Positions 20,772 through 32,572 of a stretch of 64,000 nt of DNA are shown piece after piece (within the stretch, counting starts at the first letter, position 1; every line of letters starts with the position of its first letter). The DNA lies in NCBI GenBank assembly GCA_902525625.1, contig CABZHM010000004.1, forward strand, positions 1-64,000. Reading direction: 5' to 3'. Made by a program: the position numbers and the translations under genes. A model generated the notes under the pieces. That model saw nothing but the letters and a program-made list of their open reading frames with translations. It searched no databases and was not told the origin of the DNA. The DNA comes from an uncultured Pelagibacteraceae bacterium (GTDB taxonomy: Bacteria > Pseudomonadota > Alphaproteobacteria > Pelagibacterales > Pelagibacteraceae).

Positions 20772-20823
20772 CTGCGCTGATTTATCTGAATTGCGAGCGC
20801 TATAAAAAAACCGCTAAAAAAGT
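20772..20823 (+). promoter_or_regulatory. SAM-II-type riboswitch
   Basis: TGCGCTGATTTATCTGAATTGCGAGCGCTATAAAAAAACCGCTAAAAAAG fits the SAM-II layout as I recall it: GCGCUGAUUUA....AUUGC.AGCGC..UAAA....GCUAAAAA, with P1 GCGCU/AGCGC and 3' pseudoknot strand GCUAAAAA. It precedes a methionine gene. Confidence 0.88.
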
Positions 20824-20856
20824 TTTTTTCTCACAATTCAATTTTCAGCAATAATT

Positions 20857-21987
20857 ATGAATATAAGAGAAAATATAAAAACATTGATAATTGAAAAACC
20901 ACTTAAGTTAGACTGTGGTCGAACCATTAGTAAATTTCCTCTAGCATACGAGACCTATGGCAAATTAAATGAAAATAAGGATAATGCAATTTTAGTCTTT
21001 CACGCCTTAACAGGTGATCAATTTGTAACAGGTGTAAATCCAATAACTAAAAAAGATGGATGGTGGTCTTATGCGGTAGGCCCGAAGAAATCTATCGACA
21101 CAGATAAATATTTTGTAATTTGTTCTAATGTGATTGGTGGTTGCATGGGGTCTTTTGGTCCAAGTCACGAAAATCCTGAAACTAAAAAAATATATGGAAC
21201 AGATTTTCCAGTTATTACGATCAATGATATGGTAAACGCCCAAGTAAATTTATTAGATTTTTTTAATATTAAAAAGCTTTTTTCTGTAGTTGGTGGGTCA
21301 ATGGGAGGAATGCAGGTCTTACAATTTGTGAGTAATTTTCCAGACAAAGCTAAAACGGCTGTCCCTATTGCTTGTACATCTAGCCATTCAGCGCAAAATA
21401 TTGCATTCAATGAGCTTGGTAGACAGGCAATAACTGCTGATCATAATTGGATGGATGGAAAATATAATTCTAAAAGGACGTTACCAGATAAAGGGTTAGC
21501 TGTAGCAAGAATGGCTGCACATATTACCTATTTATCTAAAAAGAGTCTTCAAGAAAAATTTGGTAGGAATCTCCAGGAAAGAGATGATCTTAAATTTGGA
21601 TTTGATGCTGATTTTCAAATAGAAAGTTATTTACGTTATCAAGGTTCAGTATTTGTAGATAGATTTGATGCTAACAGTTATCTTTATATAACTAGAGCAA
21701 TGGATTATTTTGATTTGGTTAAACAATTTGATGGTAATCTATCAAATGCCTTCAAAAAAACCAAAACTAAATTTTTTATTATGTCTTTTACCTCAGATTG
21801 GCTTTATCCAACTCAAGAGAATAAAGATATAGTTATTGCTTTAAACGCAATTGGTGCGAATGTAGGTTTTGTTGAAATAGATTCTGATAAAGGGCATGAC
21901 TCCTTTTTACTAGAAGTTCCAGATTTTTTAAATGCACTCAAAAATTTTCTAGATAAATCTTACATAGAAAGTAATGATGAAAACTGA
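20857..21987 (+). CDS. metX: Homoserine O-acetyl/succinyltransferase (alpha/beta hydrolase)
   Basis: LAYETYGKLN, HALTGDQFVTG, VGPKKSIDTDKYFVICSNVIGGCMGSFGP, VVGGSMGGMQVLQF, GHDSFL. Confidence 0.95.
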   Translation: MNIRENIKTLIIEKPLKLDCGRTISKFPLAYETYGKLNENKDNAILVFHALTGDQFVTGVNPITKKDGWWSYAVGPKKSIDTDKYFVICSNVIGGCMGSFGPSHENPETKKIYGTDFPVITINDMVNAQVNLLDFFNIKKLFSVVGGSMGGMQVLQFVSNFPDKAKTAVPIACTSSHSAQNIAFNELGRQAITADHNWMDGKYNSKRTLPDKGLAVARMAAHITYLSKKSLQEKFGRNLQERDDLKFGFDADFQIESYLRYQGSVFVDRFDANSYLYITRAMDYFDLVKQFDGNLSNAFKKTKTKFFIMSFTSDWLYPTQENKDIVIALNAIGANVGFVEIDSDKGHDSFLLEVPDFLNALKNFLDKSYIESNDEN

Positions 21988-22573
21988 ATATAATTTTATT
22001 ACAAATATAATTGAAAAAAACTCAACTGTATTAGATGTTGGTTGTGATGATGGAATTTTGATGGAATTTTTGAGAAAAAACAAAAATGTGAATATAAGAG
22101 GAATTGAAATTTCTAAGAAAAAAGTTCAAATATGTATAGCTAAAGGCTTGACGGTTATTGAGGGCAATGCAGAGTTTGACTTAAAGCAATTTCCAAAAAA
22201 TTCTTTTGATTACGTTGTTTTAGGTCAGACACTGCAAGCTTTTATAAATCCAGAAATTGTCATTAAAGAACTTTTGAGAGTTGGCAAAAAAGCTATAGTA
22301 ACTATTCCAAATTTTGGAAATTGGAAGGTAAGGTTAGACTTACTTTTTAAAGGAACTATGCCAATTACAAGTTCACTACCTCATGAATGGTACAACACCC
22401 CAAATATTCATATGTGTACTATTAAAGATTTTGTAAAATTTTCAGAGACTATGAACTTTAAAATTGTTAAATCTTTAGCCCTAATAAATAAAAATATTTC
22501 AAATATAAGTAAATCAAATATTTTTTTGAAAAATTTATTAGGCGAGCTTGGAATATTTTTAATTGAAAAATAA
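21974..22573 (+). CDS. metW: MetW methyltransferase-like protein
   Basis: STVLDVGCDDGILMEFLR, VIEGNAEFDLKQFP, FDYVVLGQTLQAF, ITSSLPHEWYNTPNIHMCTIKDF. Adjacent to metX. Confidence 0.92.
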   Translation: MMKTEYNFITNIIEKNSTVLDVGCDDGILMEFLRKNKNVNIRGIEISKKKVQICIAKGLTVIEGNAEFDLKQFPKNSFDYVVLGQTLQAFINPEIVIKELLRVGKKAIVTIPNFGNWKVRLDLLFKGTMPITSSLPHEWYNTPNIHMCTIKDFVKFSETMNFKIVKSLALINKNISNISKSNIFLKNLLGELGIFLIEK

Positions 22574-23293
22574 ATGAAAATACAAATTATTAAATGTCTT
22601 CAAGATAATTATAGTTACTTGATAATTGATGAAGATAATCGATCGGCTTGTATAGTTGACCCAAGTGAATCTGGACCGATAATTAATTTTATTGATAACA
22701 ATAAGATAAATCTAAAATATATTTTAAATACCCATCACCATCATGATCATATCGGTGGCAATCTTGAACTAAAAAAAAAATATAATTGCGAGGTAATTGG
22801 ATTTAAAGATGATAGAGATCGAATTCCAGGAATAGATGTTCTTGTAGAAAGTAATCAAATCTGGCAAAAAGATAACTTTGAAGCAAAAATTTACCATACC
22901 CCAGGTCATACATCAGGCCATATTGCTTTTCATTTTTTTAAAGAAAAAATAATTTTTACAGGTGATACCTTATTTTCTTTAGGTTGTGGTAGAATCTTCG
23001 AGGGAACTTATGAGCAGATGTTTAACTCTTTAAAAATATTAAAAAAATTACCTAAAGATACTCTAATTTATTGTGGTCATGAATATACACTAAAAAATTC
23101 GGAATTTTGTTTACTAAATGATCCAGACAACTTAAAACTAAAAGAGAAAGTTATAAAGATAAAAAATAATCTAAAAATTAATTCACCAACTATTCCTTCT
23201 GTTTTAGATGATGAATTAGAGTGTAATATTTTTTTAAAAGCTGAGGATATTGAGAGTTTTTCAAAACTGAGAGATTTAAAGGATAATTTTTGA
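22574..23293 (+). CDS. gloB: Hydroxyacylglutathione hydrolase (glyoxalase II)
   Basis: LNTHHHHDHIGGN, TPGHTSGHIAFHF, FTGDTLFSLGCGRIFEGTYEQM, YCGHEYTLKNSEF. Confidence 0.93.
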   Translation: MKIQIIKCLQDNYSYLIIDEDNRSACIVDPSESGPIINFIDNNKINLKYILNTHHHHDHIGGNLELKKKYNCEVIGFKDDRDRIPGIDVLVESNQIWQKDNFEAKIYHTPGHTSGHIAFHFFKEKIIFTGDTLFSLGCGRIFEGTYEQMFNSLKILKKLPKDTLIYCGHEYTLKNSEFCLLNDPDNLKLKEKVIKIKNNLKINSPTIPSVLDDELECNIFLKAEDIESFSKLRDLKDNF

Positions 23294-23303
23294 TTTATTG
23301 AGC

Positions 23304-23331
23304 TTGACTAAAGTTTCGCTCAGATTATATT
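23304..23331 (+). promoter_or_regulatory. Candidate promoter for rplU-rpmA (TTGACT, 16 nt, TATATT)
   Basis: TTGACT at 23304-23309, 16-nt spacer, TATATT at 23326-23331; rplU ATG at 23357. Confidence 0.65.
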
Positions 23332-23356
23332 GCGATTATTAAAAATTGAGATCCTT

Positions 23357-23758
23357 ATGTCTTATGCAGTAATACAAACTGGTGGAAAACAATACAAAGT
23401 AGTGTCAGGTGAAATCCTAAAAATCGAGAGACTACCAAATTCAAAACCAGATACTAAAATAGAATTTAAAGAAATTTTAGCTTACGGAAATGAAAAAGAG
23501 ATCGAAATCGGGTCTCCTGTAGTACAAGGTGCAAGAGTTGAAGCAAATCTGATAAAAAATAGCAAAAATAGAACCATTTTAATTTTTAAAAAAAGACGAA
23601 GACAAAATTCGAGAAGAAAGAATGGCCACAGACAACAATATTCTATGATCAGAATAAATAAGATTTTTTCAAAAGATGGTAAGATTTTATCTGAAGCTAA
23701 AGAAGTTTCTAAAGCAACAAAAACAGTAGCAAAGGATACAAAGGAAAATAAAAAGTAA
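23357..23758 (+). CDS. rplU: 50S ribosomal protein L21 (bL21), with C-terminal K/E/A/T-rich tail
   Basis: MSYAVIQTGGKQYKVVSGEILKIERL; KKRRRQNSRRKNGHRQ; tail SEAKEVSKATKTVAKDTKENKK. Start re-placed from the ORF track. Confidence 0.95.
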   Translation: MSYAVIQTGGKQYKVVSGEILKIERLPNSKPDTKIEFKEILAYGNEKEIEIGSPVVQGARVEANLIKNSKNRTILIFKKRRRQNSRRKNGHRQQYSMIRINKIFSKDGKILSEAKEVSKATKTVAKDTKENKK

Positions 23759-23767
23759 GGTAAAGTT

Positions 23768-24022
23768 ATGGCAACAAAAAAAGCAGGTGGATCATCAAGA
23801 AACGGGCGTGACAGTGCTGGACGAAGACTTGGTGTGAAAAAATATGGTGGAGAAACCGTAGTGCCAGGAAACATAATCGTAAGACAAAGAGGAACAAAAA
23901 TTTTTCCCGGTGAAAACGTTGGTATGGGTAAAGACCATTCAATTTTTTCTGTAATTAAAGGCAAAGTTGTTTTTAAAAAAACTAAATCAGATAGAACTTT
24001 TGTTTCTGTAAAACCCAATTAA
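23768..24022 (+). CDS. rpmA: 50S ribosomal protein L27 (bL27)
   Basis: [60 protein letters not shown]. Confidence 0.98.
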   Translation: MATKKAGGSSRNGRDSAGRRLGVKKYGGETVVPGNIIVRQRGTKIFPGENVGMGKDHSIFSVIKGKVVFKKTKSDRTFVSVKPN

Positions 24023-24049
24023 TAGTACAACTTAAAATAGCGTTGTATT

Positions 24050-25033
24050 ATGAAATTCTTAGATCAAGTAAAAATTTATATAAAAGCAGGGAACGGTGGA
24101 GATGGTTCTCCTAGTTTCAGAAGAGAAAAATTTATTGAATTCGGTGGACCAGATGGCGGTGACGGTGGAAAAGGAGGTTCTGTTATTTTAAAAGCTGAGC
24201 AAAATTTAAATACATTGATTGACTTTAGATATCAGCAACATCACAAAGCTGCAAGAGGTGAAAATGGTTCAGGTCAAAATCGTACTGGAAGAGGTGGAGA
24301 AGATTTAATTCTCAAAGTTCCTCTGGGAACACAAGTCTTCGAAGAAGACAACAAAACACTCTTATATGATTTTACCAAAATTGGAGAGAAGTTTATTGTT
24401 GCCTCTGGAGGAAAAGGAGGTTTAGGTAATACAAGATTTAAAAGTTCAACAAATAGAGCGCCACGAAAATATACTAAAGGTATGGTAGGTGAAGAGTTTA
24501 CAATTTGGCTTCAATTAAAAACTATTGCTGACATAGGCATTATCGGATTACCAAATGCAGGAAAATCAAGTTTATTGGCGGCTATAACTAATGCTAATCC
24601 AAAGATTGCTAATTATCAATTTACTACTTTAAATCCAAATCTTGGTGTTGCAAGTTATGATGATAAAGAAGTTACACTAGCAGACATACCTGGTTTAATA
24701 GAAGGAGCACATGAGGGAACTGGCCTTGGTACGAAATTTTTAAAACATATCGAGAGATGTAAATCTCTTTTGCATTTGATAGATATTACAAACGATGATT
24801 TAAAAAAATCTTACAATCAAGTCAAAAAAGAACTCCGAAATTATAGTAAAGATCTTATTAAAAAAAAGGAATTGATTGTTTTAAATAAGATAGATTTATT
24901 AGATAAAGATATTGTTAAAAAAACAGTAAAAAATTTTTCAAAGGATAAAAATTGTGAAGTTTTAACTTTGTCAACATTAGAAAAAGACTCAATATCTAAA
25001 ATTAAAGCTAAACTTATTTCATATGTCTCTTAA
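24050..25033 (+). CDS. obg: Obg/CgtA GTPase
   Basis: Glycine-rich Obg domain [13 protein letters not shown]...GGKGGLGN; G1 [42 protein letters not shown]. Confidence 0.97.
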   Translation: MKFLDQVKIYIKAGNGGDGSPSFRREKFIEFGGPDGGDGGKGGSVILKAEQNLNTLIDFRYQQHHKAARGENGSGQNRTGRGGEDLILKVPLGTQVFEEDNKTLLYDFTKIGEKFIVASGGKGGLGNTRFKSSTNRAPRKYTKGMVGEEFTIWLQLKTIADIGIIGLPNAGKSSLLAAITNANPKIANYQFTTLNPNLGVASYDDKEVTLADIPGLIEGAHEGTGLGTKFLKHIERCKSLLHLIDITNDDLKKSYNQVKKELRNYSKDLIKKKELIVLNKIDLLDKDIVKKTVKNFSKDKNCEVLTLSTLEKDSISKIKAKLISYVS

Positions 25034-26129
25034 AAATTCGAAAATAATTATAGTTAAAATTGGATCTTCTTTGATAGTTGATAATAACAAAAAAATAAGA
25101 AAAAAATGGTTACTGAGTTTTGCTAAAGATATAAAAAATTTAAAATCAAATAATCAACAGGTTGTAATAGTAAGTTCTGGAGCTATTGCTCTTGGTTGTA
25201 AAAAAATGAATTATAGTAAATCAGTTTTAAAACTAGATAAAAGTCAAGCAATAGCCTCCATTGGACAAATAGAATTGATGAATTTATTTTCAGAAACTTT
25301 TTCAAAGTATAAATTAAATATTTCTCAAATTTTGCTTACATTAGAAGATACTGAAGAGCGAAGAAGATCAATAAATGCGAAAAGAACTTTTGAAAATTTA
25401 TTTCAACTTAATTATATTCCTATAGTAAATGAAAACGACACTATTGCTACATCAGAAATAAAATTTGGAGATAATGACAGATTAGCCTCTAGAGTAGCTC
25501 AAATTACTAATGCAGATACATTAATTTTATTATCAGATGTGGACGGCCTTTATACTAAAAATCCCAAAAATTTTAAAAACGCCAAGTTAATTAGAAATAT
25601 TTCTAACATCAAAAAGGATTTAAAAAATGTTGATATTAGAGGAAGAACAGAATTTGGGAGCGGAGGTATGGATACTAAAATTGAAGCCGCAAGAATATGT
25701 AATTTAGCTGGTTGTAATATGGTAATAGCAAATGGATTATATTTAAATCCTATTAATCAAATAGAAAAGAAAAAAAATTCTACATGGTTCATTTCTAAAG
25801 TTCCTAAATTAGATGCTAGAAAAAAATGGATTATAAGCTCTGTTTCACCAAAAGGAGAGCTGATCATTGATGATGGCGCCAAGAAAGCATTAATAAATGG
25901 AAAAAGTCTATTGGCTGCTGGTATCAAGAGGGTTAATGGTGATTTTAAAAAAGGTGATCATATAAAGATTTTAGACAATAAACGTAAAGAATTTGCTAGA
26001 GGCTTAAGTTCATTCTCGTCAAATGAGATAAATAAAATTTTAGGATGCCACTCTAACGAGATAAATAAAATTCTTGGCTATATATCAAAATCTGAAGTAG
26101 TCCATAAAGATGATATGGTAAAAATATGA
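25023..26129 (+). CDS. proB: Glutamate 5-kinase with PUA domain
   Basis: [81 protein letters not shown]. Confidence 0.95.
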   Translation: MSLKNSKIIIVKIGSSLIVDNNKKIRKKWLLSFAKDIKNLKSNNQQVVIVSSGAIALGCKKMNYSKSVLKLDKSQAIASIGQIELMNLFSETFSKYKLNISQILLTLEDTEERRRSINAKRTFENLFQLNYIPIVNENDTIATSEIKFGDNDRLASRVAQITNADTLILLSDVDGLYTKNPKNFKNAKLIRNISNIKKDLKNVDIRGRTEFGSGGMDTKIEAARICNLAGCNMVIANGLYLNPINQIEKKKNSTWFISKVPKLDARKKWIISSVSPKGELIIDDGAKKALINGKSLLAAGIKRVNGDFKKGDHIKILDNKRKEFARGLSSFSSNEINKILGCHSNEINKILGYISKSEVVHKDDMVKI

Positions 26130-27379
26130 TAAAAAAAATGTTAACTAGTATTGGAAAAAAATCGAAAAGTGCATTAGCAAATGAGGTGGGTACTAAAAAG
26201 AAAAATAAAGTATTAATTGACTACTGTACACTCATTAGAAAAAACCAAAAATCAATCCTCAATGCTAATAAGAGAGATGTTAATAGATCAATTAGTAAGG
26301 GAGTTAAGAAAAACTTAATTCATCGTCTTATCTTAAATGAAAACAAAATAGCTAATATTATTAGTTCAATAAAATCTATAATAAAACTTAAAGACCCAAC
26401 AAATAGAATTTTAGAAAAATGGAGGAGACCTAATGGGTTAAGTATTTCAAAAGTTTCAATTCCAATAGGAATAATTGCTATTATTTATGAGAGTAGGCCT
26501 AATGTTACCTCAGATATAGCATCGTTATGCTTTAAATCTGGAAACCCAGTAATTTTGAGAGGTGGATCAGAGGCTTTTTTTTCAAATAAAATTCTGTCAA
26601 AACTATTTAGAGATTCATTAAAAAAAAATAATATTAATGCAAATTTTGTTCAATTTATTAGTTCCACTAATCGAAATATTGTAGATTTTTTATTAAGTAA
26701 AATGAATAAATATGTTGATGTGGTTATTCCCAGAGGAGGAAAAAATTTAGTAAAAAAAGTTCAAAAATTATCCAACTTACCAGTAATTGGTCATTTGGAA
26801 GGAATATGTCATACTTATGTTGATAAAAATGCAAACTTAAATATAGCAAAAAAGATTATTTTTAACGCAAAATTAAGGAATACAGCGATTTGTGGTGCTA
26901 CTGAAACGATTTTAGTTCATCAAAAAATTTTAAAAAGATCGTGTAACATAATCTTAAAACATTTAGAGGATCATGGATGCAAAATTATTGGAGATAATAA
27001 AATTAAAAAAAATTATAAAGGGAAGATTATTAGAGCTACTAATAAAGATTGGTCAAAAGAATATTTGTCAGCTACAGTTTCTGTAAAATGTGTAACTGAT
27101 ATAAATGATGCAATCAATCATATAAATAAATACGGTACAATGCACACTGACTCAATTATCACTATGAATAAAAAATCAGCAAAAAAATTTTTGAGTGAAG
27201 TTAAAAGCTCAATTGTCATGCATAATACATCAACCCAATTTGCAGATGGTGGAGAATTTGGTTTTGGTGGTGAAGTTGGTATTTCAACTAATAAGCTTCC
27301 TCCTAGAGGTCCTGTTGGACTTAATCAACTAGTTTCTTATAAGTATTTAATAACAAGTGATGGAAGAATAAGGAAATAA
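26126..27379 (+). CDS. proA: Gamma-glutamyl phosphate reductase
   Basis: PIGIIAIIYESRPNVTSDIASLCFKSGNPVILRGGSEAF, VIPRGGKNLVK, GICHTYVD, FADGGEFGFGGEVGISTNKLPPRGPVGL. Confidence 0.96.
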   Translation: MIKKMLTSIGKKSKSALANEVGTKKKNKVLIDYCTLIRKNQKSILNANKRDVNRSISKGVKKNLIHRLILNENKIANIISSIKSIIKLKDPTNRILEKWRRPNGLSISKVSIPIGIIAIIYESRPNVTSDIASLCFKSGNPVILRGGSEAFFSNKILSKLFRDSLKKNNINANFVQFISSTNRNIVDFLLSKMNKYVDVVIPRGGKNLVKKVQKLSNLPVIGHLEGICHTYVDKNANLNIAKKIIFNAKLRNTAICGATETILVHQKILKRSCNIILKHLEDHGCKIIGDNKIKKNYKGKIIRATNKDWSKEYLSATVSVKCVTDINDAINHINKYGTMHTDSIITMNKKSAKKFLSEVKSSIVMHNTSTQFADGGEFGFGGEVGISTNKLPPRGPVGLNQLVSYKYLITSDGRIRK

Positions 27380-27380
27380 T

Positions 27381-27899
27381 TTGGGATTTAAAAATAAAAT
27401 TGGGGTTCTTGGTGGATCATTTGATCCTGCTCATATAGGCCATCTAGCAATATCAAAAAAAGCTGTAAAAGAATACAGATTAAAAAAATTAATTTGGGCA
27501 ATTACTTTAAAAAACCCTTTAAAGAAAAAAAATAATACAAGCCTCTCAGAAAGAATTGAAAGTTGCAAAAAGGTTATAAAGTTAAATAATTTTATAAAGA
27601 TAAAATTTTATGAAAAGGTAATAAAATCTAATAAAACTATTGACTTAATAAATTTTTTAAAAAAAACCACCAAAGCTGAAATTTATTTTTTGATGGGGGC
27701 AGATAATCTTGTTAATTTTCATAAGTGGCATAAATGGGAAACCATTTCAAAAAAATGTAAAATTATAGTTTTTGACCGTCATGGCTACAAAAAAAGATCA
27801 TTAAATTCAGTATCATATAAAAGATTAAATGGAAAAAGTTTAAAGTTTATTGAATTTAATAAAGTCAATATTTCATCTTCTAAATTAAGGAAAATTTGA
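27381..27899 (+). CDS. nadD: Nicotinate-nucleotide adenylyltransferase (TTG start)
   Basis: GVLGGSFDPAHIGHLAIS, LIWAITLKNPLK, FLMGADNLVNFHKWHKWE, VNISSSKLRK. Confidence 0.92.
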   Translation: MGFKNKIGVLGGSFDPAHIGHLAISKKAVKEYRLKKLIWAITLKNPLKKKNNTSLSERIESCKKVIKLNNFIKIKFYEKVIKSNKTIDLINFLKKTTKAEIYFLMGADNLVNFHKWHKWETISKKCKIIVFDRHGYKKRSLNSVSYKRLNGKSLKFIEFNKVNISSSKLRKI

Positions 27900-27916
27900 T
27901 AAAGTTAAAATAATTA

Positions 27917-28267
27917 ATGGATAAAATCTTAAGCTTAAAAAAAATTATCATTGAAACTCTAGACATAAATAAAGCTCAAGACATTGTGAGTATAGACTTA
28001 AAAGATAAAAGTTCTATGGCTGATTATATGATTATAGCTAGCGGAACTTCTTCTAGACATATTCAAGCCTTATCTGAACAAGTTTTAGAAAAACTTAAAG
28101 ATAGTGGAATAAGAGACTCCAAAATCGAAGGCAAAGATAGTTCTGAGTGGAAACTGGTCGATGGTATTGATCTAATAATACATATTTTCCATCCAGAAAA
28201 AAGAAAGTTTTATGAACTAGAAAAAATATGGTCAGAACTAATACCAAAGGAAAAACTAATTATATAA
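27917..28267 (+). CDS. rsfS: Ribosome silencing factor RsfS
   Basis: DMIIASGTSSRHIQAL-like segment (MADYMIIASGTSSRHIQALSEQV), KIEGKDSSEWKLVDGIDLIIHIFHPEKRKFYELEKIW. Confidence 0.93.
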   Translation: MDKILSLKKIIIETLDINKAQDIVSIDLKDKSSMADYMIIASGTSSRHIQALSEQVLEKLKDSGIRDSKIEGKDSSEWKLVDGIDLIIHIFHPEKRKFYELEKIWSELIPKEKLII

Positions 28268-29409
28268 TGATTAAAAAAATACTAAGTTTATTTACTTGCA
28301 CTTTAATTTTATTTTTTCTTAGTCAAAAAGTTTTTTCATCTGAAAGTGAAATTTATAATAAAATTGATGTTTTTGGAGAGGTTTTAGAAAAAATAAATAA
28401 AGAGTATGTAGATGAAATTAATCAATCTGACAGTATGGACTCTGCTATTAACGGTTTACTTCAATCTTTAGATCCATATTCAGGCTACATGTCCCCTGAA
28501 ATTTTTAGTGAGATGCAAACTGAAACTAGTGGAGAATTTGGTGGACTTGGAATAGAAGTCACAATGGAGTCAGGTGTTGTAAAAGTGATATCCCCAATAG
28601 ACGACACACCCGCATCTAGAGCTGGAATAAAGGCTGGAGATTACATTGTAAAGATTAATAACACCCAGGTTCAAGGTAAATCTTTAAGTGAAGCAGTCGA
28701 TTTAATGAGAGGACCTGTTGGTTCAGCTATTGATTTGACAATACGAAGACGTGGAGAAAAAAAGGCTCTAACATTTAATGTAACAAGAGAGATAATCCAA
28801 ATTAAATCTGTAAAAGCGGATCTATTAGAGAAGAATATTGGATATATCAGGTTAACTTCGTTTAATGAAAACAGCGCTAAACAAATAAAAAAAGAAATTA
28901 ATAAATTTGAAAAAAATAAAAATTTAAAAGCTTACATTCTAGACTTGAGAAATAACCCAGGTGGGCTGCTTTCTCAAGCAATAAAGATCTCTGATTTTTT
29001 TTTAGATAATGGTGAAATAGTTTCTACTAAAAGCAGACAACAATCAGAAAATAGAAAATGGTTTGCAAAAAAAGGAGATCTTACAAAAGGAAAAACTCTT
29101 CTTGTTTTGATTAATTATGGTTCAGCATCTGCATCAGAAATTGTAGCTGGGGCTTTAAAAGATCATAAAAGAGCTATTCTAATTGGTGAAAATAGTTATG
29201 GCAAAGGATCTGTTCAATCAATTATTCCTCTCAAAAATAAGGGAGCTATAAGATTAACTGTAGCTAAATATTATTTACCATCGGGTGAGTCCATTTCTGA
29301 AGTGGGTGTGTCACCTGATATTGAGATTAATGAGGAAAATGATGATTTTAAAATTAAGACAGAGACTGACAATCAGTTAGATTACGCTGTTAAATTACTT
29401 AATGGCTGA
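28267..29409 (+). CDS. ctpA: C-terminal processing peptidase (S41, PDZ domain)
   Basis: Signal peptide MIKKILSLFTCTLILFFLSQ, DPYSGYMSPEIF, PDZ VKVISPIDDTPASRAGIKAGDYIVKI, LDLRNNPGGLL, NYGSASASEIVAGALKDHKRA, GKGSVQ. Confidence 0.94.
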   Translation: MIKKILSLFTCTLILFFLSQKVFSSESEIYNKIDVFGEVLEKINKEYVDEINQSDSMDSAINGLLQSLDPYSGYMSPEIFSEMQTETSGEFGGLGIEVTMESGVVKVISPIDDTPASRAGIKAGDYIVKINNTQVQGKSLSEAVDLMRGPVGSAIDLTIRRRGEKKALTFNVTREIIQIKSVKADLLEKNIGYIRLTSFNENSAKQIKKEINKFEKNKNLKAYILDLRNNPGGLLSQAIKISDFFLDNGEIVSTKSRQQSENRKWFAKKGDLTKGKTLLVLINYGSASASEIVAGALKDHKRAILIGENSYGKGSVQSIIPLKNKGAIRLTVAKYYLPSGESISEVGVSPDIEINEENDDFKIKTETDNQLDYAVKLLNG

Positions 29410-29887
29410 AATTCAAGATAGATACAAAAACTTGCCATACAGAGTAGGCGTAGGTATTGTTATTTTAAATAAAGAGAATAAAATTTTTGTAGCGAAAAGA
29501 ATTGATAATCCAAAAAATTTTTGGCAAATGCCGCAAGGTGGAGTTGATGAAGGTGAAGATTTTTTATCTGCTGCTTACAGAGAATTAGAGGAGGAAACTA
29601 GTATTAAAAATGTTGAGTTAATAACCGAGATCGATGAAATAACTACCTATGAATTACCAGATTATCTTTTGGGTAAAATTTGGAAGGGTAAATTTAAGGG
29701 CCAAAAACAAAAATGGTTTATAATGAGATATCTTGGAAATGACGATGAAATTAATATTAATACTCACAAACCTGAATTCTTAGATTGGAAATGGACAGAT
29801 CTAAATTCAATCACTGAAATAGTTGTAAAATTTAAACTCGATGTTTATAAAACACTTCAGCAAAAAATTGGAAAAATTATCAATTAA
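29402..29887 (+). CDS. rppH: RNA pyrophosphohydrolase (Nudix)
   Basis: LPYRVGVGIVILN, WQMPQGGVDEGEDFLSAAYRELEEETSI (Nudix box), GQKQKWFIMRYLG. Confidence 0.93.
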   Translation: MAEIQDRYKNLPYRVGVGIVILNKENKIFVAKRIDNPKNFWQMPQGGVDEGEDFLSAAYRELEEETSIKNVELITEIDEITTYELPDYLLGKIWKGKFKGQKQKWFIMRYLGNDDEININTHKPEFLDWKWTDLNSITEIVVKFKLDVYKTLQQKIGKIIN

Positions 29888-30271
29888 TAGATTTCAAAAC
29901 TTCTATTTTCTGATCACTCAAAAATTTATCCTGATCGTTTACGTTATCTTTGTTCGTTTCTACTTCAGCTTGTCTTAACATTTCATCTATTTGATTCTTT
30001 TCTATATCTTTGATATTCAAAATAGAACTTGTAAGAATTGATAAATTATTATTCTTAAATTCAATTATTCCATCTTCAACATAATATTTTTCCTCACCAG
30101 TTTTTGAGTAAACTTGAATTATACCAGGTTTTAGAAAAGAAATTATGGGTATATGGTCTTTAAGTATTCCCATCTCTCCCTCAAACGCAGGTATTACCAC
30201 TTCAGTAACATCTTCCTTTGAAAGAAAAGATTTTTCTGGGTTTACCACTTCAAGTTTAAATTCCTCACCCA

Positions 30272-30272
<1 letters not shown>
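29880..30272 (-). CDS. atpC: F1F0 ATP synthase epsilon subunit
   Basis: FKLEVVNPEKSFLSKEDVTEVVIPAFEGEMGILKDHIPIISFLKPG. Adjacent to atpD. Confidence 0.93.
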
Positions 30273-32565
<2,293 letters not shown>

Positions 32566-32572
32566 AAATATG

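Noticed and set aside
25998-26085. Apparent tandem repeat near the proB 3' end ([20 protein letters not shown])
   Set aside because: Matches the normal ProB C-terminus (SDELARIAGRHSQEIDAILGY-type), where two similar helices occur naturally; not a recent duplication.
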